From positions 1 to 62,287 of the forward strand of contig NZ_KB895558.1 in assembly GCF_000374925.1 (NCBI RefSeq): a stretch of DNA of 62,287 nt. The letters are read 5' to 3'. This stretch comes from Arthrobacter sp. 131MFCol6.1 (lineage in GTDB: Bacteria > Actinomycetota > Actinomycetes > Actinomycetales > Micrococcaceae). Below are positions 33,357 through 42,024 of this stretch, piece by piece. The notes under the pieces were generated by a model, which worked only from the letters and a program-made list of their open reading frames with translations, had not been told where the DNA came from and did not search any database. Within the stretch, counting starts at the first letter, position 1; each line of letters opens with the position of its first letter. The position numbers were made by a program, and so were the translations under genes.

Positions 33357-34487
33357 TTACGCCACGCTGACCTTGATCCGCTGCACCACGTTGTTGCCCA
33401 TGCCCTGGTAGTTCCATTCCGGTTCCAGCGGCTGTTCGGCGCCGGTGGCGTCGGTGGCACGGCAGGAGAGCTCATGTTCGCCGGGATCGGCCACCCACGG
33501 CATCGACCACGCACACCACGCGAACGGGGCAGCCGGGTGCTCCAAATGGGCCGGGGCCCACTTTCCGTCGATCCCGACCTCGACGCGCTGCACGGCGCCC
33601 TGCCCGGACCACGCCCGGCCGGTCAGCATCACCGGTCCCGGGGGCAGGATCCGGCTCCGGGTGAAGAAATCCGGGACGCCCGGGGGAACCATGAGCGAGC
33701 GGACCTTGATCCAGTTGACCGGGGTGCCGGGATCCTCGGCATCGTGCTGGTAGCGGTACGCCACCGCCTGCTGGAAACCGTCATAGGGCTTGGTCAGAAC
33801 CTTGATCGAGGTCAGCCACTTCACGCTCGCCATGCCGTACCAGCCGGGCACCACGAGCCGGAGCGGATAGCCGTGCTGCGGCGGCAGGTCAGCGCCGTTC
33901 ATCCGGTAGGCGAGCACGACGTCGGGCCGCAGGGCCTCCTCGATCGGCAGGCTGCGCGCGTACTGCTGGGCGACGCCGCCCTGGCTGCCGGCGTCGGCCC
34001 CGGTGAAGAGCACCTCCACGGCGTCGTCCTCTACTCCGGCGCGCGTCAGCAGGTAGGCGAGCGGGACACCGGTCCATGCGGCGGTCCCCACTCCCTCGAG
34101 TACCCACGGCTGGCTCAGCGGACGAGGCCGCAGGAGGGACCGGCCGTTGCCGGCGCACTCCAGGGTGACAGGGAGGGTGATGCTCGGTGCCCGGAGCAAA
34201 GCCCGCAGGCTCAGTTCGAAGGACCGCTGCACGGCGCCGCCGATCCACAGATGCCAGTGTTCGGCGTCGATGAACGGGATGTCGAAGTGGGTGAGCACGT
34301 AGTGCAGTCCGGGCGGTGTGGTGTCGTTCCGCAGGGCCTCGAGCGGCATGGAATGGTTCCGCACGGCGAGCTGGAGTTCCTCCGCCGTCAGCGGGCCGTG
34401 GCTCGGTTCGCCGGGATGCGCCCGTTGTCCGGCCTGCCGGCGCGGACTCTTCAGGACAGAAGAGTGTCTGGACATTTGCTTTGGCAT
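33357..34487 (-). CDS. Molybdopterin-dependent oxidoreductase, sulfite oxidase family
   Basis: 376 aa. The Mo-pterin domain shows ITLPVTLECAGNGRS with Cys111 as the molybdenum ligand, AAWTGVPLAYLLTRAGV, and GYPLRLVVPGWYGMASVKWL. A Mo-co dimerisation domain follows (LTGRAWSGQGAVQRVEVGIDGKW through ATDATGAEQP and a final YQGMGNN). There is no heme domain, as in bacterial sulfite dehydrogenases or MsrP-like enzymes, and no obvious Tat signal, so it may be cytoplasmic. Convergent with rpiB (49 bp). The start could also be the second Met at 34475. Confidence 0.88.
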   Translation of the reverse strand: MPKQMSRHSSVLKSPRRQAGQRAHPGEPSHGPLTAEELQLAVRNHSMPLEALRNDTTPPGLHYVLTHFDIPFIDAEHWHLWIGGAVQRSFELSLRALLRAPSITLPVTLECAGNGRSLLRPRPLSQPWVLEGVGTAAWTGVPLAYLLTRAGVEDDAVEVLFTGADAGSQGGVAQQYARSLPIEEALRPDVVLAYRMNGADLPPQHGYPLRLVVPGWYGMASVKWLTSIKVLTKPYDGFQQAVAYRYQHDAEDPGTPVNWIKVRSLMVPPGVPDFFTRSRILPPGPVMLTGRAWSGQGAVQRVEVGIDGKWAPAHLEHPAAPFAWCAWSMPWVADPGEHELSCRATDATGAEQPLEPEWNYQGMGNNVVQRIKVSVA

Positions 34488-34639
34488 GGCACGCCGCGAT
34501 TCTTCTGAAGGACCAGCCCGGACGTGTGGAGGACCAGCCCGGTTTTATAGGTGTCACCTGGTTTCAGGTCTACGCCGCAGCCCGGAAACCGTCAACACCG
34601 GGTCGCGCCGGTCCCGTCCGGTCTCTTCCGACCCAGGGG

Positions 34640-35494
34640 CTACAGCGTGTGCGCCTCGGCCAGGAACTGCTCGAGGCTCAGCGGTTCGCGGCCCGTCAGC
34701 TCATGCACCGCCGACGTCGGACCGGCGAGTTCACCGGCGGCGATGGCCGTGTAGGTGCTCACCCAGGCGTCCACCTGCCATGGCGGGGCGCCGTAGGAGG
34801 CGCGGGACGCGTAGGCCTCCGCCAGGGTCTCGTTGTGGAAGGTGATGGCCCGGCCGGTACCGGCGGTCAGGAGTTCGGCGCCGCGGGCCAGCGAGATATC
34901 TTCCGGGCCGGTCAGGTCATAGGTCCGTCCCACGTGCAGGGATGGGTCCCGCAGCACGGTGACAGCCGAGCGGGCAACGTCCGCCCGCGCCACGGCCGCC
35001 ATCACGCCGTCCCCGGCGGGGCCGCGGATCACGCCGTCCTCGCCGGCCAGCAGCGGCAGGAAGTCCAGGTAGAAGTTGTCCCGCAGGAACGTGTAGTCCA
35101 TGCCGGAGGCCTTGATGCGCTCCTCCGTCGCAAAGTGGTCCCGGCCCAGTGTGAAGGTGGAGTCCGGCGCCGCGCCGAAGAACGAGGTGTACACAATGTG
35201 CTGGACGCCGGCTGCGGCCGCCGCATCGATGAAGGCGTAGTGCTGCTGCAGCCGGTCCTCGGCCTCGGCTGCGGAGACCATGAACAACGTTTTCGCCCCG
35301 GCCAGCGCCGCCTTCGCCCGCTCCGGTTCGGCGTAGGTGGTCACGAAAGGGACGGTGCCCTCGAGCTCAGGTGCCCGGGACGCGTCCCGCACCAGGAGCC
35401 GTTGCTGGCTGCCTGCGTGGGCCAGCAGCCTGGCCACCAGGCCGCCCAGTTGGCCGGTGGACCCGGTGACGGCAAGCTCGGGAGCGTTGGGCAT
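34640..35494 (-). CDS. NmrA-like NAD(P)H-binding oxidoreductase (YtfG/QorB type)
   Basis: 284 aa atypical SDR. N-terminal dinucleotide motif TGSTGQLGGLVARLL and the R-rich LLVRDASRAPEL suit NADPH. Then LFMVSAAEAEDRLQQHYAFIDAAAAAGVQHIVYTSFFGAAP, typical of NmrA and quinone oxidoreductase 2. A C-terminal region (YDLTGPEDISLARGAELLTAGTGR) ends the fold. It probably reduces quinones or senses NADP(H) state. Four bp separate it from the aldo/keto reductase gene, so they are one transcript. Confidence 0.88.
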   Translation of the reverse strand: MPNAPELAVTGSTGQLGGLVARLLAHAGSQQRLLVRDASRAPELEGTVPFVTTYAEPERAKAALAGAKTLFMVSAAEAEDRLQQHYAFIDAAAAAGVQHIVYTSFFGAAPDSTFTLGRDHFATEERIKASGMDYTFLRDNFYLDFLPLLAGEDGVIRGPAGDGVMAAVARADVARSAVTVLRDPSLHVGRTYDLTGPEDISLARGAELLTAGTGRAITFHNETLAEAYASRASYGAPPWQVDAWVSTYTAIAAGELAGPTSAVHELTGREPLSLEQFLAEAHTL

Positions 35495-35498
35495 GGGC

Positions 35499-36503
35499 CT
35501 AGGCCTCGCGGGAGGCGGGCGACTTGGTCTGCGCGGGGTCGCGTTCGGCCAGCGAACCGATGACGGCGTCGATCTTGTCCATGATCACCGCGTCCAGCTT
35601 CACACCCGCTGCCGCGACGTTTTTCTCGATTTGCTCCGGCCGGGACGCGCCCATGATCGCCGAGGCCACGTTCTTGTTCTGCAGCACCCAGGCGATGCTG
35701 AGCTGCGCCATGGTCAGCCCGGCCTCCTCCGCGATCGGCTTGAGCTGCTGGACGCCGGTGAGGACCTCGTCGGACATCCAGCGCTCGATCATCCGCGAGC
35801 CGCCCTTGGAGTCCGTGGCGCGGCTGCCCTCGGGGGCAGGCTTGCCGGGATGGTACTTGCCGCTCAACACGCCCTGGGCAATCGGGGACCAGACGATCTG
35901 GGACAGGCCCAGTTCTTCCGACGCCGGAATCACCTCGGCCTCGATCACCCTCCACAGCATGGAGTACTGCGGCTGGTTGGAGATCAGCTGGAAGCCCAGC
36001 TCCTTGGCGAGGGCATGGCCGTCGCGGATCTGGTTGGCCGTCCACTCGCTGACCCCGATGTACAGGGCCTTGCCCTGCCGCACGATGTCTGCGAAGGCCT
36101 GCATGGTCTCTTCCAGCGGCGTCTCGTAGTCGTATCGGTGGGCCTGGTAGAGGTCCACGTAGTCGGTCTGCAGCCGCGTGAGGGAGCCGTTGATGGATTC
36201 CATGATGTGCTTGCGGGACAGCCCAAGATCGTTGTGGCCTTTGGGCCCGGTGGGGCCGAAGACCTTCGTGAAGATTTCCAGCGACTCGCGGCGCTCGTCC
36301 TTCAAAGCAGCTCCGAGGACCGTCTCCGCCACGGTGTTGGCATACACATCGGCCGTGTCGAAGGTGCTGATACCGGCGTCGAGCGCGGCCCGGACGCACT
36401 GGGTGGCGACGTCGTTCTCCACCTGGGAGCCATGGGTCAGCCAGTTGCCAAACGTGATTGCTGAAATCTTGAAGCCGCTGTTCCCGAGGTATCTGAATTC
36501 CAT
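35499..36503 (-). CDS. Aldo/keto reductase (Kv-beta/YghZ-like)
   Basis: 334 aa NADPH-dependent oxidoreductase barrel. Catalytic tetrad: D and Y in STFDTADVYAN, K in FTKVFG, H in YQAHRYDYETP. NADPH end: ASRPEQIEKNV. The sequence MEFRYLGNSGFKISAITFGNWL is a standard AKR start at 36503. The frame is open to 36983, but that extension is Pro/Arg-rich antisense sequence over the next gene. It is transcribed just upstream of the NmrA-like gene, so the two may act on related carbonyl or quinone substrates. Confidence 0.9.
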   Translation of the reverse strand: MEFRYLGNSGFKISAITFGNWLTHGSQVENDVATQCVRAALDAGISTFDTADVYANTVAETVLGAALKDERRESLEIFTKVFGPTGPKGHNDLGLSRKHIMESINGSLTRLQTDYVDLYQAHRYDYETPLEETMQAFADIVRQGKALYIGVSEWTANQIRDGHALAKELGFQLISNQPQYSMLWRVIEAEVIPASEELGLSQIVWSPIAQGVLSGKYHPGKPAPEGSRATDSKGGSRMIERWMSDEVLTGVQQLKPIAEEAGLTMAQLSIAWVLQNKNVASAIMGASRPEQIEKNVAAAGVKLDAVIMDKIDAVIGSLAERDPAQTKSPASREA

Positions 36504-36543
36504 GGGTTCCAACGTAGCGGACTTGCCTGCCCGGGGTAAGGGC

Positions 36544-37179
36544 TCAGCCGGCCTTGCGCTCCTGGACCGGCTGTTTGGCCTTCCCGGGCGGCAGGGTTCC
36601 GCGCAGGGACACGAGCGATCCGGTGTCCAGCAGGGACTTCGCTGCGGGCATGGGCGGCTTTTTGAATGCCCGCGGGACGGCGCCAAGTGTTCCATTGGTG
36701 TCCGTGGCCGACTGCACGAGGGCAGAGACTTCCTTGATGTCCTGTGCCGGTGCCAGGGGGTTGGGCAGGTCCCGGACGGTGACCCGGACGGCCGGGCCGG
36801 CCTCGGCTCTGGCCCTCGCGGCGGCGCGGGCATCTGCCCGGGCCACGGCGGCCGCCCACTCCGGGGACAGCGCCGGTTCCTTCTTGCCTGCGTTCCGGGC
36901 GGGGCGCGCGGGCTTCGCGGCCTTGGCCGGCTGGTGCCGCGTCGGCTCCTGTGCCGCATTCTCCCGTGCCGCATCTTCCCCAACCCCTGGTTCCCGTAGT
37001 ACGGGGCTGCGGCGGAGGAGCCCGGCGGCGGCCAGGACGACGACTGCCGCCAGCCGGCCGACCCCTGCGAGCACGAGGGTGGCGGCGAAAACCAGGAAGA
37101 GGCCGAGGAACATGAAGAACGCCACGCCGAGGGTCCCGAAAAAAGTCAGGTTCAGCGCAATGGTCGTTGGATCTTCCAT
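36544..37179 (-). CDS. Membrane-anchored protein with basic Ala/Arg-rich tail
   Basis: 211 aa, not a recognised family. One or two N-terminal hydrophobic helices (LNLTFFGTLGVAFFMFLGLFLVFAATLVLAGVGRLAAVVVLAAAGLL) are followed by a cytoplasmic, Ala/Arg/Pro-rich disordered tail. That tail contains a helical AAVARADARAAARARAEAG segment and a conserved-looking PRAFKKPPMPAAKSLLDTGSLVSLRG end. Its N-terminus resembles that of the protein at 40938-41276 (VLVGVGRLA), suggesting a small local family. Confidence 0.65.
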   Translation of the reverse strand: MEDPTTIALNLTFFGTLGVAFFMFLGLFLVFAATLVLAGVGRLAAVVVLAAAGLLRRSPVLREPGVGEDAARENAAQEPTRHQPAKAAKPARPARNAGKKEPALSPEWAAAVARADARAAARARAEAGPAVRVTVRDLPNPLAPAQDIKEVSALVQSATDTNGTLGAVPRAFKKPPMPAAKSLLDTGSLVSLRGTLPPGKAKQPVQERKAG

Positions 37180-37409
37180 GTCACCTCTCCTTGCCGGCCT
37201 GCTTCAGCGTGGTCCCTGCCGCAAGCACGTGGCGGGCAGGAGCCCCCTTAACAATACGTACTTTTCGCCGGCCCCGTGCCGCCCCCGGCAGTCGTGGCGA
37301 AGATGTGTCAAAGCCGTTATCCGCGGGCGGGGCACGGGCCCTCCCGGCCGGGCGTCTATAGTCAGTGACAGCCCCGCCGGCGTCGTCCGGCCCGCAGGAA
37401 GGACACCGT

Positions 37410-37898
37410 GTGACGCACGCCGCAGCAGCCGATTCCGAGCCCGCCGGAGCATCTGGCACGGACCGGTCGGTGAGTATTCCGGAAGCGGCATATTCCGAGC
37501 CGTATGAGGGGAACTGCCCGTGCCTGTCGGGCGAGGCGTATGTGCACTGCTGCGGCCGGTTCCATCGCGGGGACGCCGAGGCGCCGACGGCGGAGCAGCT
37601 CATGCGCTCCCGGTACAGCGCCTTCGTGGTCCGGGACGTGGGCTACCTGCTCCGGACCTGGCATCCGGACACGCGCCCCGCGGAACTGGAGTTTGATTCC
37701 GGCCTGCAGTGGCGGCGCCTGGATATCCTCTCCACCAGCCGCGGCGGCCCGCTGGACAGCGACGGCGTGGTGGAGTTCGCGGCGCACTACCGGCACGAGG
37801 GTGAACGCGGCCTGCACCGCGAAACCAGCCGCTTTGTGCGGGTGGACCGGCGCTGGTATTACCTGTCCGGCTACGAGTCCGGCGGCCTGGCCGGCTGA
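37410..37898 (+). CDS. YchJ/SEC-C zinc-binding family protein
   Basis: 162 aa. Zinc knuckle near the N-terminus: NCPCLSGEAYVHCCGRFHRG (C-x-C ... C-C ... H). Then the UPF0225 (YchJ) core: PTAEQLMRSRYSAFVVRDVGYLLRTWHPDTRP, WRRLDILSTSRGG, VEFAAHYRHEG, HRETSRFVRVDRRWYYLSG. A small cytoplasmic protein of unknown function whose knuckle resembles the SecA C-terminal zinc finger. The GTG at 37410 follows AAGGA; an upstream in-frame start at 37365 adds non-conserved residues. Confidence 0.85.
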   Translation: MTHAAAADSEPAGASGTDRSVSIPEAAYSEPYEGNCPCLSGEAYVHCCGRFHRGDAEAPTAEQLMRSRYSAFVVRDVGYLLRTWHPDTRPAELEFDSGLQWRRLDILSTSRGGPLDSDGVVEFAAHYRHEGERGLHRETSRFVRVDRRWYYLSGYESGGLAG

Positions 37899-37923
37899 CG
37901 CTTCCGGAGCGGGCGCCGTCGGG

Positions 37924-38706
37924 CTAGCGGCGCCCGGCCGAGGTGTCCGTGGCTGAGTTGTCCCCTACGGGGTGGTTCTCAACCGTTGCCGCCGGGCTGA
38001 AGCCGGCCCGGTCCACCTTGCGGTGGAAGCGCATGCCCGCGAGGCCGCCCAGCACTGCGCCCACCAAAGCCACCGCGGCCACGACAACCGCCGCGATGAT
38101 GCTCAGGGTGTTCAACTCGCCCTCGTTGATTGGGATGCGCGGGAAGCTGTTCAGGTTGGCCAGGATGTTGAAGCGCTGCCCGGCGACCAGGCCCAGCGCG
38201 GCGACGACGATCGCGGCGATCAGGGCCCAGATCCAGACCATGAAGCCCTGCCGGGCGCCGTTGAAGCGGGCCATCCGCCCGGCGACATACCCGCCGCAGT
38301 AATAGGAGACCAGGAGGATCCCGAGCAGCACGATGATGCCGGTCAGCCCGACAGTTTGGTTGTTGGAGGCCTGGTCTACGGCGTCGTTCACATCAGTGTT
38401 GGTAGCCAGTCCGACGGCGGTGCCGCCGGCAGCGACCAGTGCGGTGAGCAGCACGGCCGTACCCGTCGCCGCCAGCCAGCCGAAGAATGCCGAGCCGACC
38501 TTGATGCCGCCGAACTGTTCCTTCTCGCGGGCCACGACGGTCTGGCGTGTGGGGATCTCATCCACGACAGTGTCGGCAACCCCGTCGCCGACGGGTGCGT
38601 CGCGGACGGGGTCATCGTGGCGGACTGCCGTCACCGGGCGGGTCGTGGCGTCTTCCTGCGTGGCGGGGCGTGTTGTCTTGTCGTCGGGGCCTGCGGTGCT
38701 GCTCAT
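37924..38706 (-). CDS. Four-helix membrane protein of unknown function
   Basis: 260 aa. A hydrophilic, Thr/Asp/Arg-rich N-terminal tail (~65 aa) precedes four hydrophobic helices (FFGWLAATGTAVLLTALVAAGG; VGLTGIIVLLGILLVSYYCGGYVAG; FMVWIWALIAAIVVAALGLVAG; LSIIAAVVVAAVALVGAVLGGLAG). The tail and the RMARFNGARQG loop are common in actinobacterial YrzE-like proteins. Function unknown. It is convergent with the YchJ-like gene. Confidence 0.78.
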   Translation of the reverse strand: MSSTAGPDDKTTRPATQEDATTRPVTAVRHDDPVRDAPVGDGVADTVVDEIPTRQTVVAREKEQFGGIKVGSAFFGWLAATGTAVLLTALVAAGGTAVGLATNTDVNDAVDQASNNQTVGLTGIIVLLGILLVSYYCGGYVAGRMARFNGARQGFMVWIWALIAAIVVAALGLVAGQRFNILANLNSFPRIPINEGELNTLSIIAAVVVAAVALVGAVLGGLAGMRFHRKVDRAGFSPAATVENHPVGDNSATDTSAGRR

Positions 38707-38822
38707 GAGGGCTGCTCACTTTCGCTGAATGACCGGGCACCCTGGAGGTGCCGGTCTGGCGTCAACCTAACCACGGCAGAATCCGGTTAGCAAGGATGCT
38801 TACTATCCGTGGCGGCTGCCCG

Positions 38823-40874
38823 TCAGCGGTACTTGCGGTGCAGGTCCTCCCGGACGGACGCCCGCCGGCTGGCGTCCGCGATCCACGGACCGGTTCCTTC
38901 GGACTGGTCGAGGATCCCGGCCTCCAGCCAGGCGTAGTCGCCGGCAAGTGTCTTGCGGGCCAGGGCATGGTCGGCATCGTCGGTGTTCCGCCACAGCCGG
39001 TCGAAATATTCGTCGACGCGAACACGGGCCTGTTCGCAGTACGCCTCGGCGAGTTCATACGCGGAGGCGCCGCGTTCCGGCTGAGTCCGCAGCAGCATCT
39101 CGGCGCGCGAACAGCAGGCTGCCATGGCAAACAGCTCCGCACCGATGTCCACGATCCGGCCCAGGAACGCCTGCTTGTGCTCAAGTTTGGCCTGCCAGCG
39201 GCCCATTCCGTAGAAGGTCTGCCGCGCCAGGCGCCGCGAGGAGCGCTCCACGTAGCGCAGCTGTTTCGCGAGCCGGCCGAAGTCGCTGTAGGACCGCGGG
39301 TCCATGCCGGCGCCCGCCACGAGTTTGGGCAGCCACTTCGCGTAGAAGCCCGAGGCGCCGACGGCGGCCTTCGCCTTGTCGGAGAGGCGGGCGTCCTCCG
39401 AGGCGAGGTCTCCCGCGGCCGCCAGGTGCGCGTCCACAGCTTCGCGGGCGATCAGCAACCGCATGATTTCCGAGGACCCCTCGAAGATCCGGTTGATCCT
39501 CATGTCGCGGAGCTGCTGTTCCGCGGCGACGGCGCGTTCGCCGCGGGCCTCGAGTGAGTCGGCCGTTTCAAAGCCCCGGCCACCGCGGATTTGCACGAGT
39601 TCGTCCGCGATGAGGCAGCTGATCTCCGTGGACCACAGCTTGGCCAGGGCCGCCTCGATCCGGATGTCCTTCTGCCCGGCGTCGGCCATTTCCGCGGAGA
39701 GTTCAAACACGGCGTCCAGGGCGAAGGCGCTGGCCGCGATGAAGGCGATCTTCTTGCCCACGGCCTCATGCTGGCCGATCGGCCGGCCCCACTGCGTGCG
39801 GGCCTCGGACCATTCGCGGGCGATCTTCAGGCTCCACCGGCCCGTGGCGACGCACAGCGCGGGGATTGAGAGCCGGCCGGTGTTCAGCGTGGTGAGGGCG
39901 ATTTTCAGGCCCTGCCCTTCCCGGCCCAGCCGGTTGGCCGCGGGGACCCTGACCTGGTGGAAGCGGGTGACGCCGTTTTCGATCCCGCGGAGCCCCATGA
40001 AGGTGTTGCGGTTTTCCACGGTAATGCCGGGGCTGTCCATTTCGACCACGAAAGCGCTGATGCCGCCTTTGTGGGCGGTCCCGTCCGCATCGGTGTGCGG
40101 CGGCACCAGGGCCATGACCACGACGAGTTCGGCGATAACACCGTTGGTGGTCCACAGTTTGACGCCGTCCAGGAGATACGACTCGCCGTCGTCGGAGAGG
40201 ACGGCCGTGCTGCCCATCCGCGCCGGGTCGCTGCCGACGTCGGGCTCGGTGAGCAGGAAAGCGGTGATGGCGCCGGCGGCGCAGCGGGGCAGGTATTCAC
40301 GCTTCTGGGCCGGAGTGCCAAAGACCTTGACGGGCTCCGGCACGCCGATCGACTGGTGCGCGGAGAGCAGGGCGCCGAGGCTTGGGTGCACCGAGCCAAG
40401 CAGGGCCAGTGCGCGGCCGTAGTAGACGAGCGTGAGGCCCAGTCCGCCGTATTCGCGGGGAATTTTCATTCCGAACGCACCGAGCTCGGCGAGCCCCCTG
40501 AGATAGTCGTCCGGGATCCGGTCGTCACGTTCGATGGTGCGTCCGGACATCGTGCGGCAGTAGTCGGCCAGCCGGGCCATGAACGCCTCGCCGCGTTCGA
40601 CGTCGTCGGCAGGGGCCTCGGGCCACGGGTGAATCAGGGACAAATCGAAGCTGCCAAGGTAGAGGCCCTTCGCGAAGCTGGGCTGGCTCCAACTGGTTTC
40701 GCGGGCGGCCTCGGCAATGGCACGGGCATCGGCGGCCGTCGCGTCGGGACCGACGTGCTCAGGCGCCCCGGCGGCCGACGGGCTCGGAGTATCTGGTGTT
40801 GGAGTACCCGGTGTCGGAGTACCTGATGCTGGAATACCTGACGCGGTGGCGGGGTCTTCAATGGCGGAGCTCAC
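38823..40874 (-). CDS. Acyl-CoA dehydrogenase, long (VLCAD/ACAD9-like) form
   Basis: 683 aa FAD flavoprotein for the first step of fatty acid beta-oxidation. It has FGMKIPREYGGLGLTLVYYGRALAL, AFLLTEPDVGSDPARMG and YLLDGVKLWTTNG, the FAD and acyl-CoA binding blocks. It also has VENRNTFMGLRGIENG, QWGRPIGQHEAVGKKIA, and the active-site base region IRGGRGFETADSL with its Glu, then RINRIFEGSSEIMRLLIAREA. An extra ~180-aa helical C-terminal domain matches VLCAD and ACAD9 membrane-associated forms. The N-terminal tail has Thr-Pro repeats from a 15-bp tandem repeat. It stands alone, without other beta-oxidation genes here. Confidence 0.92.
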   Translation of the reverse strand: MSSAIEDPATASGIPASGTPTPGTPTPDTPSPSAAGAPEHVGPDATAADARAIAEAARETSWSQPSFAKGLYLGSFDLSLIHPWPEAPADDVERGEAFMARLADYCRTMSGRTIERDDRIPDDYLRGLAELGAFGMKIPREYGGLGLTLVYYGRALALLGSVHPSLGALLSAHQSIGVPEPVKVFGTPAQKREYLPRCAAGAITAFLLTEPDVGSDPARMGSTAVLSDDGESYLLDGVKLWTTNGVIAELVVVMALVPPHTDADGTAHKGGISAFVVEMDSPGITVENRNTFMGLRGIENGVTRFHQVRVPAANRLGREGQGLKIALTTLNTGRLSIPALCVATGRWSLKIAREWSEARTQWGRPIGQHEAVGKKIAFIAASAFALDAVFELSAEMADAGQKDIRIEAALAKLWSTEISCLIADELVQIRGGRGFETADSLEARGERAVAAEQQLRDMRINRIFEGSSEIMRLLIAREAVDAHLAAAGDLASEDARLSDKAKAAVGASGFYAKWLPKLVAGAGMDPRSYSDFGRLAKQLRYVERSSRRLARQTFYGMGRWQAKLEHKQAFLGRIVDIGAELFAMAACCSRAEMLLRTQPERGASAYELAEAYCEQARVRVDEYFDRLWRNTDDADHALARKTLAGDYAWLEAGILDQSEGTGPWIADASRRASVREDLHRKYR
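40780..40839. repeat. Four 15-bp tandem repeats in the acyl-CoA dehydrogenase N-terminus
   Basis: Units at 40780, 40795, 40810 and 40825, consensus GGTGTCGGAGTACCT on the plus strand. They encode a Gly-Thr-Pro-Thr-Pro-like pentapeptide on the minus strand. The copy number can change without breaking the frame. Confidence 0.85.
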
Positions 40875-40937
40875 TGGGCATCTCCTCTAACCGGGTGACC
40901 GGCTTGAGCCCTGGATCCGCCGCGGGTGGAGGACCCT

Positions 40938-41276
40938 TCAGCTGTCCCGCAATACTACTCGCGGGTAAGTGCCTGTGCTAGGGGAGGACTGGCCCGGATA
41001 ATCGGCCCGGAAGTCCGTGCCGAAGTCGACCTGGAAATCGGCGGGCAACTCGACCGTTGAGGCGTGGTGGACCAGCCGGTCCCAACCGTGGTTGATGCCG
41101 TGGACCAGGCCTACTACCGCGCCGGCCACGAGGTACCAGGCGAGTCGGCCAACGCCGACCAAAACCATTGCCGCGAACGCGGACACCATCATGAAGGCGC
41201 CGATCATCACGGCAAACACGAGGGTTCCAATGACCACCATCGTGCCGGTTTCCACTGCGCTTAGGTCGAACTGCAT
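40938..41276 (-). CDS. Small two-helix membrane protein
   Basis: 112 aa beginning MQFDLSAVETGTMVVIG. Two hydrophobic segments (MVVIGTLVFAVMIGAFMMVSAFAAMVLVGVGRLAWYLVAGAVVGLV) are followed by a His/Asp-rich soluble tail (DRLVHHASTVELPADFQVDFGTDFRADY). The VLVGVGRLA segment is shared with the protein at 36544-37179. The start at 41276 follows GGGGGAAG closely; the frame is open to 41435 but without conserved sequence. Unknown function. Confidence 0.65.
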   Translation of the reverse strand: MQFDLSAVETGTMVVIGTLVFAVMIGAFMMVSAFAAMVLVGVGRLAWYLVAGAVVGLVHGINHGWDRLVHHASTVELPADFQVDFGTDFRADYPGQSSPSTGTYPRVVLRDS

Positions 41277-41480
41277 TCTTCCCCCTGCACCATTGCTCCG
41301 GTTGAACCAGTAGCCCGAGCGTAGGGTGCCGGGGGTGTGCTGAACTAGGGTCCTTTGGACGTTCGTGGCCTCTTGATACGGGATCGAAATGCTACCGGGG
41401 CGTAGGTCACGGCGGAGTTGCGGCACCCTCACCAATCGCGGGTGTCGCTCCCTTGTCAGTGCCGGGATGCTGCCCTTGCG

Positions 41481-41861
41481 TCAGTCTTCGTCGTATTCAG
41501 GGGCGCTCTGGCTCATGACCTGGAAGTCCGCGCCGAGGGCGACTTCGACCTGCGACCCGTCGTTGAGGCGCACCTCGACCTCGTAGGCCGCACCGGAATC
41601 GTCATCCCGCTCCACTTCGGTGACGCTGCCCTGGCCTACCTTCGCCAGCGCGGCACTTGATGCCATGGCACGGTCGGCGTCGCTGAGTGCCGGTCCGTCG
41701 GAATCGTCACCGATCTCAAAGTCCCCGATCTTGGCTGTGAGGGCGCCCGCACTTCCGGACCAGACATCCCTGGCCTGGGTGGCCCCGACCGCAATTGACG
41801 CTCCCCCCAGCACTACCGCTGCAGAGGCCGCCCCCGTGATCCAGATCGTTCTCTTCCGCAT
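41481..41861 (-). CDS. Secreted PepSY-domain protein
   Basis: 126 aa. Signal-like N-terminus (MRKRTIWITGAASAAVVLGGASIAVGA), then a single PepSY fold: DADRAMASSAALAKVGQGSVTEVERDDDSGAAYEVEVRLNDGSQVEVALGADFQVM, ending in an acidic tail. PepSY proteins often inhibit or chaperone extracellular proteases, but the family is broad. It is monocistronic and divergent from the condensin-like operon. Confidence 0.85.
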   Translation of the reverse strand: MRKRTIWITGAASAAVVLGGASIAVGATQARDVWSGSAGALTAKIGDFEIGDDSDGPALSDADRAMASSAALAKVGQGSVTEVERDDDSGAAYEVEVRLNDGSQVEVALGADFQVMSQSAPEYDED

Positions 41862-42024
41862 GATCGTCTCCTTTCAGCTGGTCATTCAAGTGTGCGCCGA
41901 CATAGGGGAGCAGACAACGATGAATGCGGACGGGGCCCTGCGTTAACCTTGTAGCTGGCAGTTTTTCGAATCGCTGCCCCGTAACGCCACCCCAAACCAT
42001 CCCCTGGCAGCCGAAGGAGAGCGC

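Noticed and set aside
36504..36983. N-terminal extension of the aldo/keto reductase
   Set aside because: Low-complexity Arg/Pro sequence over the neighbouring membrane protein gene. MEFRYLGNSG is the normal start.
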